A stretch of 16,501 bases of DNA from CAYRGG01 sp964423745 (GTDB lineage: Bacteria > Pseudomonadota > Gammaproteobacteria > Competibacterales > Competibacteraceae). Shown one piece after another: positions 7,747 to 14,778 of this stretch. Positions within the stretch are counted from its first letter, which is position 1. Every line of letters starts with the position of its first letter. The DNA lies in assembly GCA_964423745.1 (NCBI GenBank), contig CAYRGG010000074.1, forward strand, positions 1-16,501, written 5' to 3'. Below the pieces are notes generated by a model, which made no database searches, was not told the origin of the DNA, and saw only the letters and a list, made by a program, of their open reading frames with translations. The position numbers and the translations under genes were made by a program.

Positions 7747-9340
7747 AAGCAGCGACCTCCTCTAGAGCATCCACTTCACCCTGGGTCAACAACTGCCCCA
7801 CATCCAGCAACAGAATCATCCGCTTTTGCAGTTCCAGATTGACCACCTGTTTTATCAGTCGGTTTTGTTCCGCACTCAATTGCGGAGCATCCTTCACCCA
7901 ATCATCACTGATACGCAGTACTTCGCTAACATTGTCAACAATGAAACCGGTACGGGTGCCATTGATGGCCAGCACGATAATCCGCTGACGATCGTTACGC
8001 TCGATGGACTCTAGGCCGAAACGACGCCGTTGATCCACCACCGGCAGCACGGTACCGCGCAAATTGATCACCCCTTCGATAAAGGTCGGTGCGTTGGGCA
8101 CCCGGGTTAAACTTTCCGGCACCCGCACGATTTCCTTGACCGAGCTGATACGCACACCGAATTCATCGTTGTCCAGGCGGAATACCACCAACTGCTGATC
8201 CACTGCTTCTTCGTCTGCCGTCGCCGTCACTTTTTCAGCATCCATATGCACCACCGTTTCATTCTCCAGTTGCTCCGTGGTCTTGAGGGCTTCCACCACC
8301 ACCTTATTGGTGAACAGCTTGCGCCCAGACAACACCGATACCAGGCGTTTGCCGTCATCGAGCCGGCAGATGGCGGTGAGTTCTGCAAGCTGGCTATCCT
8401 GGGCTAACACCGCTGGCAGATCTTCCACCACCCGTTGATTGACCCGCAGCACCTCGGTCACGGCATCCACCACCACGCCCACCGTGGCCTGTCCTTGCTC
8501 ACCCCGTTTACCATCCAGGGATACCACCACAATACGGTGTTGTTCTTCCAACTGATCCAACGGCAGGCCAAACATGCGTCGCAGGCTGACCAACGGCAAC
8601 AATCGGTTACGCAGGGTCATCACGCCCAATACGTGGGATTCGGTATGAGGCACCGCCACCACATGCTCGGGCACCTGGACGATCTCCTTGATTTCCTCGA
8701 TGGCGACGGCATATTCCTGCTTGGCCACTTCAAAGCTCACCAGTTGTAGCTCATCTCCCGTATCTTCCTCCTTACCTTCATCGTCAGTAGTCGCTACCTG
8801 TTCCACCACCTCGCTGGAACCATGCTCGTTCATGGTCAAGTCAGCAAACTGCGTGTTGATAAGGCGGCCGAAATCGATGGCCAACACCATGGCTAAATCA
8901 CCCACGTTTTTGATCACCCCAGCCAGCAACTCCGAGGACACGGTTCCTTGAATGGTTTCGGCGGCTTGAATTTGGCCCGCCTGCACACTCACCACGCGAG
9001 ACACCGCATCCACCACAAACCCAAGGGGTTGACCCAGGTTAATGACCAACACCCGGGTGGCGTCGTCGTATTCCCGGGGGGATAAGGCAAACACATCCCG
9101 TAGGTTGATCACCGGCAGCACGGTACCCCGCAGATTGGCCACCCCTAACAGACTCGGTGGCCCCATGGGCACCCGCACCACCGTGGGTACGCGAATGATT
9201 TCCTGCACAGCCGCGATAGGCGCGCCAAAGGTTTCGTCACCCACTTGAAAGGTGACGAACTGTTGGCTGTCACCGTCCAAGGCGTCGGTTTCCTGATCAA
9301 GCTCGCGCAACGGCGCGAGGTTTTTCTCTATTTTTCCCAT
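7745..9340 (-). CDS. cheW: Triple CheW-domain coupling protein
   Basis: A 531-residue protein made of three tandem CheW domains: about 26-168, 197-345 and 381-525. Each has the SH3-like pattern beginning with a strand such as QQFVTFQVGDETFG, then a V-x-E-I-I/V-x-VP segment and a NLRG-type turn before LPV. Domains 1 and 3 keep NLRGTVLPV, where the Arg corresponds to the receptor- and kinase-contact Arg of enteric CheW. Domain 2 reads TLRNRLLPL, so its contact surface has drifted. Acidic linkers (about 175-196 and 355-380) join the domains. Ordinary CheW is a single domain of about 160 residues that bridges MCPs and CheA; a triple form could link several array positions. It follows the MCP gene by 11 bases and its TAG stop overlaps the edge of the palindromic element. 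Confidence 0.95.
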   Translation of the reverse strand: MGKIEKNLAPLRELDQETDALDGDSQQFVTFQVGDETFGAPIAAVQEIIRVPTVVRVPMGPPSLLGVANLRGTVLPVINLRDVFALSPREYDDATRVLVINLGQPLGFVVDAVSRVVSVQAGQIQAAETIQGTVSSELLAGVIKNVGDLAMVLAIDFGRLINTQFADLTMNEHGSSEVVEQVATTDDEGKEEDTGDELQLVSFEVAKQEYAVAIEEIKEIVQVPEHVVAVPHTESHVLGVMTLRNRLLPLVSLRRMFGLPLDQLEEQHRIVVVSLDGKRGEQGQATVGVVVDAVTEVLRVNQRVVEDLPAVLAQDSQLAELTAICRLDDGKRLVSVLSGRKLFTNKVVVEALKTTEQLENETVVHMDAEKVTATADEEAVDQQLVVFRLDNDEFGVRISSVKEIVRVPESLTRVPNAPTFIEGVINLRGTVLPVVDQRRRFGLESIERNDRQRIIVLAINGTRTGFIVDNVSEVLRISDDWVKDAPQLSAEQNRLIKQVVNLELQKRMILLLDVGQLLTQGEVDALEEVAA

Positions 9341-9351
9341 AGCGCACCCGC

Positions 9352-11268
9352 CTAGTTCTGCAGTTCGTCGGCGAGGGAAGCGATTTCCTCAATGGCGGCG
9401 GCAAGTTCTTCAGCGCCCTGGGATTGCTGGCGAGCCGCGGCGCTTGCTTCAGTGGTGGCGCGTTCGGTTTCCGAAGAGGCTTCCGAAATCTGGTCAATGC
9501 CTTTCTTCACCTCGGCGAGCATTTCATTGATCTGCGTGGCGTTTTTGGCAATGTTTTCGTTACCCGTCTTTACGATGCCGATACCGTCGTTGACACGCAC
9601 CAAGTTGGCGGAAATAGCTTTGGTTTTTTCCACTTCACCCAGGGCTGACGTGACGATTTCGTTGATATCGCTCTGCACGACACCCACCTGTTCTTGCACG
9701 GCTTTCACGAGATCTTTAATCCGTTCGGCATTCTCCGCGGAATCCCGGGCCAGGTTACTGATATCAGTGGAAACCACGACAAAACCCTTGCCGTGATCAC
9801 CGGCGCGGGCAGCTTCAATAGCGCCACTGACGGCCAACATACTGGTTTGGATAGAAACGGTTGTGATCGCCTCGACGGTTTTATCGATCTTGCCAGCGAT
9901 GCGACCGAGGGCAGCAATCTGCTCACTGCTCTTTTTGTTCTCTTCCATAGCGCTGTTAATACCCTCGATCAAGGCGTTCACATCGCTCTGATTTTGCAAC
10001 AGCAGTTCGCTCATGGTTTGCACACTTGCAACCGCATTTTTGCCCCGCTCTTCAGCCGACTGGGCCGCCTTCTCGATTTGGTTGATAGCAGCCGCTGATT
10101 GTTGCGCTGCAGAGCTTTGCTGCTCAGCGCCCTTGGCGACTTGTTCAATGACGCTCATGATCTGGCCAGCGGCACGGTTGATTTCTTCCACGGCGGAGGA
10201 AAGCTCTTCGGACGCTGACGCCACCTCTTCAGCGCTTTTACCGATATCAACGCTGTTTTTTAGCTCCTCGGACATTTCAGAAAGTTCTTGAGCGGCCTGC
10301 TCGCTTTGCGCCAATGCGCGGGTTTGTTCGTCAACGGTGCGTAACGCTTCGTCACAGGCGCTGGATTGTTCTTCGGCGGCGGCGGCGATGGCTTCGGAGC
10401 CTTGTTGGGATTCTTTGATGGCGGAGTCGGCTTCTTCGGCAGCCTGTAAAATAACTTTGGCGCCTTCCGCCACGTCCGACATATTGGTGAGAACTTTTTC
10501 CAACTGTTCGGTGATGCCCTGACCTTTTTCTACTTCCGTCTTAGCAATCTCCGCTGAAGTGTCGATACCTTTGGCAATCACATCCACTTCTTCTTGGATT
10601 TGCGCCACCAACTGCTGAATTTCACGGGCGCTGTTTTCAGAGGTTTCCGCTAGGTTGCGTACTTCGTCCGCAACCACCGCAAAGCCTTTACCGTATTTGC
10701 CAGCGCTGGCGGCTTCGATGGCGGCGTTGAGGGCAAGCAAATTGGTTTGGTCGGCGATGCGGGCAACGGCTTTGACGATCTCACCGATGTTAGCGGATTG
10801 CTTTTCTAACTCTTTAACTTGCACCACCGAGCCCCGTTGCCGTTCGGCGGCTAATTCCACACTGTTGATAGTCGTTTTGATATTGTCACTGATGTCAGTA
10901 ATCAGCTTTTGCAAACCAAGGGTTTTCTCTTCCGATAGGGTCGCGTTACGACCGGCTTCAGCAACGGCACGGGCGCTCTCATTCATGGCCCGCAGGGATT
11001 CTTGGGCAGCACCGGAGGATTGCTGAGCGCCACTGGCGATCTGATCCATGGCCTGCTTGAGTTCCTCGACAGCGGATGAGGCTTCAGTAATACCGCTAGA
11101 CAGTTGGGTGCTAGCGGCAGAGATACGCTCGGCGGCTTGCTGTTGCTTGGCGACAGTGCGCGCCTTGCGACGATGCACTTGGGCTTGTCGTTGCACTTGC
11201 CGACCGCCGGTTTGCTCGGTGGCCTCGGCAACAGATTCTTCACGTTTTAAAGGTTTTACCAGTGCCAT
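9352..11268 (-). CDS. Soluble chemoreceptor with two tandem MCP signalling hairpins
   Basis: A 638-residue, almost wholly helical protein with no membrane segment or periplasmic domain. It contains two MCP hairpin tips: about 171-208 (IADQTNLLALNAAIEAASAG, then KYGKGFAVVADEVRNLAE) and about 471-508 (IQTSMLAVSGAIEAARAGD, then HGKGFVVVSTDISNLAR). They are exactly 300 residues apart, and flanking segments (SSAVEEL and GAQQSS versus SSAVEEI and GAEQQSS) also repeat, so the chain arose by internal duplication. The start chosen is the ATG with AAGGA eight bases upstream. A 16-residue upstream extension (MLLILILKIYYGR) has no ribosome site and would add a spurious hydrophobic stretch. The C-terminus (ADELQN) lacks a CheR-tethering pentapeptide. 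It is the first gene of the operon and probably its sensory input; the ligand is unknown. Confidence 0.93.
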   Translation of the reverse strand: MALVKPLKREESVAEATEQTGGRQVQRQAQVHRRKARTVAKQQQAAERISAASTQLSSGITEASSAVEELKQAMDQIASGAQQSSGAAQESLRAMNESARAVAEAGRNATLSEEKTLGLQKLITDISDNIKTTINSVELAAERQRGSVVQVKELEKQSANIGEIVKAVARIADQTNLLALNAAIEAASAGKYGKGFAVVADEVRNLAETSENSAREIQQLVAQIQEEVDVIAKGIDTSAEIAKTEVEKGQGITEQLEKVLTNMSDVAEGAKVILQAAEEADSAIKESQQGSEAIAAAAEEQSSACDEALRTVDEQTRALAQSEQAAQELSEMSEELKNSVDIGKSAEEVASASEELSSAVEEINRAAGQIMSVIEQVAKGAEQQSSAAQQSAAAINQIEKAAQSAEERGKNAVASVQTMSELLLQNQSDVNALIEGINSAMEENKKSSEQIAALGRIAGKIDKTVEAITTVSIQTSMLAVSGAIEAARAGDHGKGFVVVSTDISNLARDSAENAERIKDLVKAVQEQVGVVQSDINEIVTSALGEVEKTKAISANLVRVNDGIGIVKTGNENIAKNATQINEMLAEVKKGIDQISEASSETERATTEASAAARQQSQGAEELAAAIEEIASLADELQN

Positions 11269-11276
11269 TAATATGA

Positions 11277-11281
11277 TCCTT
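11277..11281 (-). promoter_or_regulatory. Ribosome binding site that fixes the start of the double-hairpin MCP
   Basis: On the minus strand AAGGA lies eight bases before the ATG at 11268-11266. The alternative upstream ATG (11316) has no purine-rich site before it. This decides for MALVKPLKRE as the N-terminus. Confidence 0.7.
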
Positions 11282-11359
11282 CCATAGTATATTTTTAAAA
11301 TTAATATAAGTAGCACTAGATCAGATCAGTGAGATCCAGCGCCAGCTAGCGACAACCGT

Positions 11360-11377
11360 CGTTATATGTGGATAACG
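11360..11377. promoter_or_regulatory. 18-base inverted repeat in the operon leader, operator-like
   Basis: CGTTAT (11360-11365) and ATAACG (11372-11377) are perfect inverted arms around the spacer ATGTGG. The site lies about 90 bases before the first operon gene. The size and spacing suit binding by a dimeric regulator or a short hairpin; no regulator family can be named. Confidence 0.3.
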
Positions 11378-11425
11378 GATAATGCCTTCAAAATACCGTT
11401 TCGGTTACGGTTCGATGGGCTATAA

Positions 11426-11441
11426 AACAATTTTTGTGCCA
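11426..11441 (-). promoter_or_regulatory. Candidate sigma-54 promoter for the chemosensory operon
   Basis: The minus strand reads TGGCACAAAAATTGTT. The sigma-54 consensus is TGGCAC, five bases, then TTGC(A/T). The -24 half is perfect and the spacing is exact, but the -12 half has T in place of the conserved C. Use of this site would give a leader of about 145 bases before the MCP start. No activator-binding site was identified. Confidence 0.35.
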
Positions 11442-11705
11442 ACAATATTGCTAGACGGATTTGTAGGTAAAGGTGAGGCAAAAAGAGAGGGGAAACTCGC
11501 ATAAAACGTGATTGCGTGGTCTACTAAAACCACCGCACTCGCTTTTTTCGTACTGCTTTAGAAAGGAATTTAACTGCCGTTTTGCGCTAATTCAGTTAAC
11601 AAAAATTTTCACAAATTACAAAAACCTGACAAAACTAAGGCGTAGAGCGTTCTCGTATGATCAAAAAATGACATTTGAGACTGGGGAGGGAAAACAGAAT
11701 TGGAG

Positions 11706-11726
11706 CGGGTGCGCAAAACGCACCCG
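11706..11726. repeat. Perfect eight-base-pair stem-loop in the spacer
   Basis: CGGGTGCG (11706-11713) pairs with CGCACCCG (11719-11726) around the loop CAAAA, in otherwise AT-rich sequence. It lies about 85 bases past the end of the small membrane-protein gene on the minus strand and could end its transcript. Neither strand has a T run straight after it, so a standard rho-independent terminator is not shown. Confidence 0.4.
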
Positions 11727-11811
11727 TGTAAAGTATTTAACTTAAAAAATACAGATACGACGTGTCTAAATTTACTATTGGTACAAAAAGTTATTCCGGT
11801 AATTTTGATTG

Positions 11812-12027
11812 TTACTCCACAAAACGACTGTTTCTATCCGTTAATTCACTACCTGCCATAGCCCGTTGAATAGCAACTCTCTCCCGGTCGGTTACACTAG
11901 AATCTGCAGTCACTGCCTCACTAATGCTAAACGACATGATCGCGATAGCGCCGATGATGGACGCAAGAATAAAAGCGGGCACGATGGCTACACGTAGAAT
12001 ATAAGCATCTTTAGTGGTCATTTTCAT
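11812..12027 (-). CDS. Small single-pass membrane protein, unknown function
   Basis: A 71-residue protein not recognised as a known family. Residues about 10-40 form one hydrophobic segment (YILRVAIVPAFILASIIGAI and onward), preceded by a basic start (MKMTTKDAY) and followed by a polar tail of about 30 residues rich in charged amino acids (VTDRERVAIQRAMAGSELTD). This suggests a membrane anchor with a short soluble tail. The start is chosen because AAGGAG sits seven bases upstream; an in-frame ATG seven codons earlier lies before that site. It is divergent from the FAD oxidoreductase gene and stands alone upstream of the chemosensory operon. No lipoprotein box or cleavage site is clear. The good ribosome site supports a real gene. 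Confidence 0.65.
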   Translation of the reverse strand: MKMTTKDAYILRVAIVPAFILASIIGAIAIMSFSISEAVTADSSVTDRERVAIQRAMAGSELTDRNSRFVE

Positions 12028-12034
12028 AACTATT

Positions 12035-12040
12035 CTCCTT
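12035..12040 (-). promoter_or_regulatory. Strong ribosome binding site of the small membrane protein
   Basis: AAGGAG on the minus strand, seven bases before the ATG at 12027-12025. It excludes the longer start and is the main argument that this short gene is translated. Confidence 0.7.
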
Positions 12041-12182
12041 TGGAACATTAATGGTTTTTTCTACACATAAGCTTTTTTGTAAAGCTCTTGTATAATTAGA
12101 TTGGTCTTATTTATTTTCATTGTCAAGATATATTTTATAAATTTTTTAAACAAATATTATACAATCTGAGAAATAGTTAAAA

Positions 12183-13247
12183 ATGTCTAGGACAATTAAT
12201 CGGGTACAACCGGACGCCATAGGGAACGCGGAACCAACTCAATTTACAATAGGGTCTTCTATGGCTGTGGTGGGAATTGGCATGGCAGGTGCAGTGGCGG
12301 CACGGACCTTGGCTGATAATGGCTGTCGAGTGCGCTTATTTGATAAAGCCCGTGGCGTCGGAGGGCGTATGGCAAGACGCCAGGAAGCTGGTTTTGAATT
12401 TGATCACGGCGCCCAGTATTTCTCCGTCCGAGATCCTGATTTTGAAGATAGCGTGGCAAGTTGGTTACAGACTGGTCTTGTTAATACCTGGCAACCTGCT
12501 ATGGCCGTCGCCAAAAACGGTGTGTTAACGCCCAAAGAAGCCAATTCATCTTTTTATGTAGGGACGCCAGGGATGAATACGGTGATAAAACACCTGGTGT
12601 CAGATCTTTCTGTTGCGCTGGGCGCCCAAGTGGTCTCCATTGACAAAATCTGTAATAACCAGCAATGGCAGATTACCACGGAGGCAGGCATCGAGAGCGC
12701 AACCTACGACGGAGTGATCATTGCTATACCCCCTGCGCAAGCCGCCGCCTTGCTTAATGGCACAGCAGCAGCATTGAGCCGGGTTGTGGAAAACATTCGA
12801 TTAGCGCCTTGTTGGGCAGTGATGCTGGCCTTCGCAAAACCGCTGCCACTGACCTTTGACGGCTTATTTTTTGAAGACACTCTGCTGACCTGGGCGGCAC
12901 ACAACACCAGCAAACCCCAGCGGCCAAACCCTGAGTGCTGGGTTCTCCATGGAACAGCTGACTGGTCGCGTCTTCATATGGAAGACGATCCCTCTCAGGC
13001 TACCGAACAACTGCTTACAAATTTTTTTCAAAGCACCGGCTTGACACCTGTGCAACCACTTTTTGCCAAAGCGCACCGCTGGCGTTTTGCACGGGTGGAA
13101 AATCCACTGCAGGAAGGTTATCTATGGGATCCACGCCTGAATATAGGTTGCTGCGGGGATTGGTGTCAAAGCGCCCGGGTAGAAGGCGCTTTTTTGAGTG
13201 GAAAGGCTTTGGCTAAACATATACTGGCGTCTGCCAAGTCTCAATAA
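12183..13247 (+). CDS. FAD-dependent oxidoreductase, renalase/amine-oxidase-like
   Basis: A 354-residue protein with an N-terminal Rossmann dinucleotide site: AVVGIGMAGAVAARTL (GxGxxG at 31-36), the ribose-binding acidic residue D54 in LFDKARG, GGRM at 60-63 and FDHGAQYFSVRD near 73-84. The C-terminal motif GDWCQSARVEGAFLSG (from about 325) is the typical second FAD contact. This pattern belongs to NAD(P)/FAD-dependent oxidoreductases of the renalase-like group; the substrate is not predictable. The start is uncertain. The first ATG gives a 26-residue extension before the FAD strand and has no clear ribosome site, whereas the ATG at 12261 has AGGG about eight bases upstream and fits the usual family start. 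It converges with the SDR gene, the two stop codons being two bases apart. Confidence 0.87.
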   Translation: MSRTINRVQPDAIGNAEPTQFTIGSSMAVVGIGMAGAVAARTLADNGCRVRLFDKARGVGGRMARRQEAGFEFDHGAQYFSVRDPDFEDSVASWLQTGLVNTWQPAMAVAKNGVLTPKEANSSFYVGTPGMNTVIKHLVSDLSVALGAQVVSIDKICNNQQWQITTEAGIESATYDGVIIAIPPAQAAALLNGTAAALSRVVENIRLAPCWAVMLAFAKPLPLTFDGLFFEDTLLTWAAHNTSKPQRPNPECWVLHGTADWSRLHMEDDPSQATEQLLTNFFQSTGLTPVQPLFAKAHRWRFARVENPLQEGYLWDPRLNIGCCGDWCQSARVEGAFLSGKALAKHILASAKSQ

Positions 13248-13249
13248 AC

Positions 13250-13990
13250 TTAGTTCTTGACCATAGGGCGAATAGCGCTGAAACCCCCGTCGAGGGGTAG
13301 GATCTGGCCAGTGATCCACGACGCCTGCTCTGACAGTAACCAGCAAATAGCCGCCGCGCCCTCTTCCATCTCACCAAACCGCCCCAGGGGATACTGGGCT
13401 GCAATCTGCGCCCTACCCCGCTCGCTAGCCACCATATGTTCCGTCATGGGTGAGCGCATCAGCCCCGGCGCAATGGCATTGATGCGAATGCCCTGGGAGG
13501 CATAGTCAGCGGCAACCGAGCGCACCAAGGCTTCAACACCGCCTTTGGCCGCCGCAATAGCAGCATGGTTGGTGACACCCATTCGCGCTACCACGGAACT
13601 CACCAACACGGCCGCGCCAGGTGCCTTAGCTTTAGCGAGGGATCCGGTAAATGCTTGCAAAGTAAAAAAAGCCGTATCTAAATTAGCTTGCAAGCATTGG
13701 CGATATTTATCTGCTGGGGTCCGTTGCAAAGGCGCGATCAAGGTATTACCGGCACATTGAATCAGCGCATTAGGCGGCGATCCATAACGTTCCGTCACCG
13801 TGGTTATGGCCTGTTGCGCGGCCTCAGGTTGGGAGACATCAGCGTTTATGAGTAATGCTTCTGGAAAACCTGTCAACGGTGAAGTGTCCCGGGAGACCAA
13901 AGCCAGCTGCCACCCTTCGGCCTGCAGCCGGGTCGCACAGGCTTGACCCAAACCACCACTAGCGCCAGTAATAAGAGCAAGTTTATTCAT
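13250..13990 (-). CDS. Short-chain dehydrogenase/reductase family protein lacking the catalytic tyrosine
   Basis: A 246-residue protein with the SDR Rossmann fold: TGASGGLG (8-15) for the nucleotide, INADVS near 48-53, a CAG turn (79-81) in place of the usual NAG, and Ser132 in LVSSVVARMG. The YxxxK catalytic motif reads IAAAK: K149 is kept but Ile145 replaces Tyr. GxxxSPM and a LDGGF C-terminal motif are typical of the family. Ile at this place also occurs in a set of SDR proteins with an NHEAIAAAK-type motif (recalled, not searched), so this may be a lineage feature rather than a decay mutation. Enzyme activity is uncertain. It has a good ribosome site (AGGA) and lies 41 bases after the coq7 gene on the same strand, so they may be co-transcribed. 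Confidence 0.9.
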   Translation of the reverse strand: MNKLALITGASGGLGQACATRLQAEGWQLALVSRDTSPLTGFPEALLINADVSQPEAAQQAITTVTERYGSPPNALIQCAGNTLIAPLQRTPADKYRQCLQANLDTAFFTLQAFTGSLAKAKAPGAAVLVSSVVARMGVTNHAAIAAAKGGVEALVRSVAADYASQGIRINAIAPGLMRSPMTEHMVASERGRAQIAAQYPLGRFGEMEEGAAAICWLLSEQASWITGQILPLDGGFSAIRPMVKN

Positions 13991-14031
13991 ACTATTCCTC
14001 GTTTATTAAAATTTTGAGTGCATATTGATGA

Positions 14032-14574
14032 TCAAATACGTTTAGCGATGACAACCGCCAATGCAGACCCTTTACCGACGATGCTGGACCATAGCCGCGC
14101 CACGGGACCTAACGCAGGTTGCCTACGATGAACCGCATCTTGTTTATGTTCCACCTCATCGGCACAAAACTGTTCCAAGATTTGATAAAGATCCCGTAAC
14201 GCAGGGTCAGATTTCATCATGGTGAGTTGGCGCTGGTAGTGTTCCTCGACAAACTGCTCCACCGCCTCGATGGTCACGTAAACAGCACAGGGTCCTAGTA
14301 AGGCCGGTAATGCGCCTAAACTCCAACCGGCTAATTTCCAGAGGGGTAATAAGCGGGTTCTGTGCTGGGGCGCGAGCACATTCTCCAAAAACGCCAAATG
14401 ATCGGCTTCCGTTTGCAAATGATGTTGAGCAAACTGTGTTAATTCTTTTTTTCGAGCAACTGCCAAAATCCCTTGATAAATAGCCACCGCACCATACTCA
14501 CCTGCATGGTCGGAACGAAGTTCAGCTAATAGAGCAGGACTGATGGGAAGTTCATCCAATGTGATGGAAACCAT
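14032..14574 (-). CDS. coq7: COQ7-type demethoxyubiquinone hydroxylase (diiron)
   Basis: A 180-residue protein matching COQ7/CoqF, which hydroxylates demethoxyubiquinol late in ubiquinone synthesis, at the inner membrane face. The diiron ligands appear in order: E26 in RSDHAGEYGA, E56 and H59 in TEADH, E106 in EAVEQFVEEHY, and E140 and H143 in DEVEHK. The spacing (30 and 33 residues between the first three, about 36 between the fourth and the last pair) agrees with the family. A hydrophobic stretch near 80-100 (GWSLGALPALLG) fits membrane association. A ribosome site AAGGG lies about ten bases before the ATG. It is divergent from the nitroreductase gene and followed by the SDR gene. In many gammaproteobacteria the same step is done by flavin enzymes, so this is one of two known alternatives. 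Confidence 0.93.
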   Translation of the reverse strand: MVSITLDELPISPALLAELRSDHAGEYGAVAIYQGILAVARKKELTQFAQHHLQTEADHLAFLENVLAPQHRTRLLPLWKLAGWSLGALPALLGPCAVYVTIEAVEQFVEEHYQRQLTMMKSDPALRDLYQILEQFCADEVEHKQDAVHRRQPALGPVARLWSSIVGKGSALAVVIAKRI

Positions 14575-14778
14575 GACTAATCACCCTTAACCTTTTCATT
14601 GGCGACAGGGTTGTCGTCTCAACCTTTACAAGAATGAAACTTTTTTTCTGTCGCAGCGGAACGTAACTAACTATAGTGACAGTTTTATGAGCATTGGGTT
14701 TTGTAAGGAATAATGGTTTATAGTGGTAACGAGAATTTTTATGCCGAAATAGTGCAAAATAAAGGAGCACAAAAGTTT

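Larger units (their letters stand above)
11269..11811. other. Non-coding leader and spacer upstream of the chemosensory operon
   Basis: This stretch of 543 bases has no convincing gene. Reading toward the operon it contains a stem-loop at 11706-11726, an imperfect stem-loop at 11514-11536 (GCGTGGT / ACCACCGC around an eight-base loop, with a T run at 11543-11548 on the plus strand), a sigma-54-like element at 11426-11441, an 18-base dyad at 11360-11377, and an AT-rich stretch before the first ribosome site. A TATACT on the minus strand about 30 bases before the start lacks a matching -35. The operon's promoter must lie in this region, but which element is used cannot be settled by eye. Confidence 0.6.

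Noticed and set aside
11269..11316. Upstream extension of the MCP with a hydrophobic start, as a possible membrane anchor
   Set aside because: No ribosome site before the upstream ATG, the stretch is AT-rich leader DNA, and the internal ATG has AAGGA at eight bases.
11514..11548. Stem-loop followed by a T run, as a plus-strand terminator
   Set aside because: No plus-strand gene lies upstream, and the T run begins several bases after the stem.
11512..11745. Plus-strand open frame of 77 codons in the operon spacer
   Set aside because: No ribosome site, no recognisable composition, and it runs through two stem-loops. It is better explained as non-coding DNA.
12119..12125. TTGACA on the minus strand as a -35 box for the small membrane protein
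   Set aside because: The nearest -10-like sequences (TCTAAT, TAATTA) are 20 or 22 bases away, too far for a standard sigma-70 promoter.
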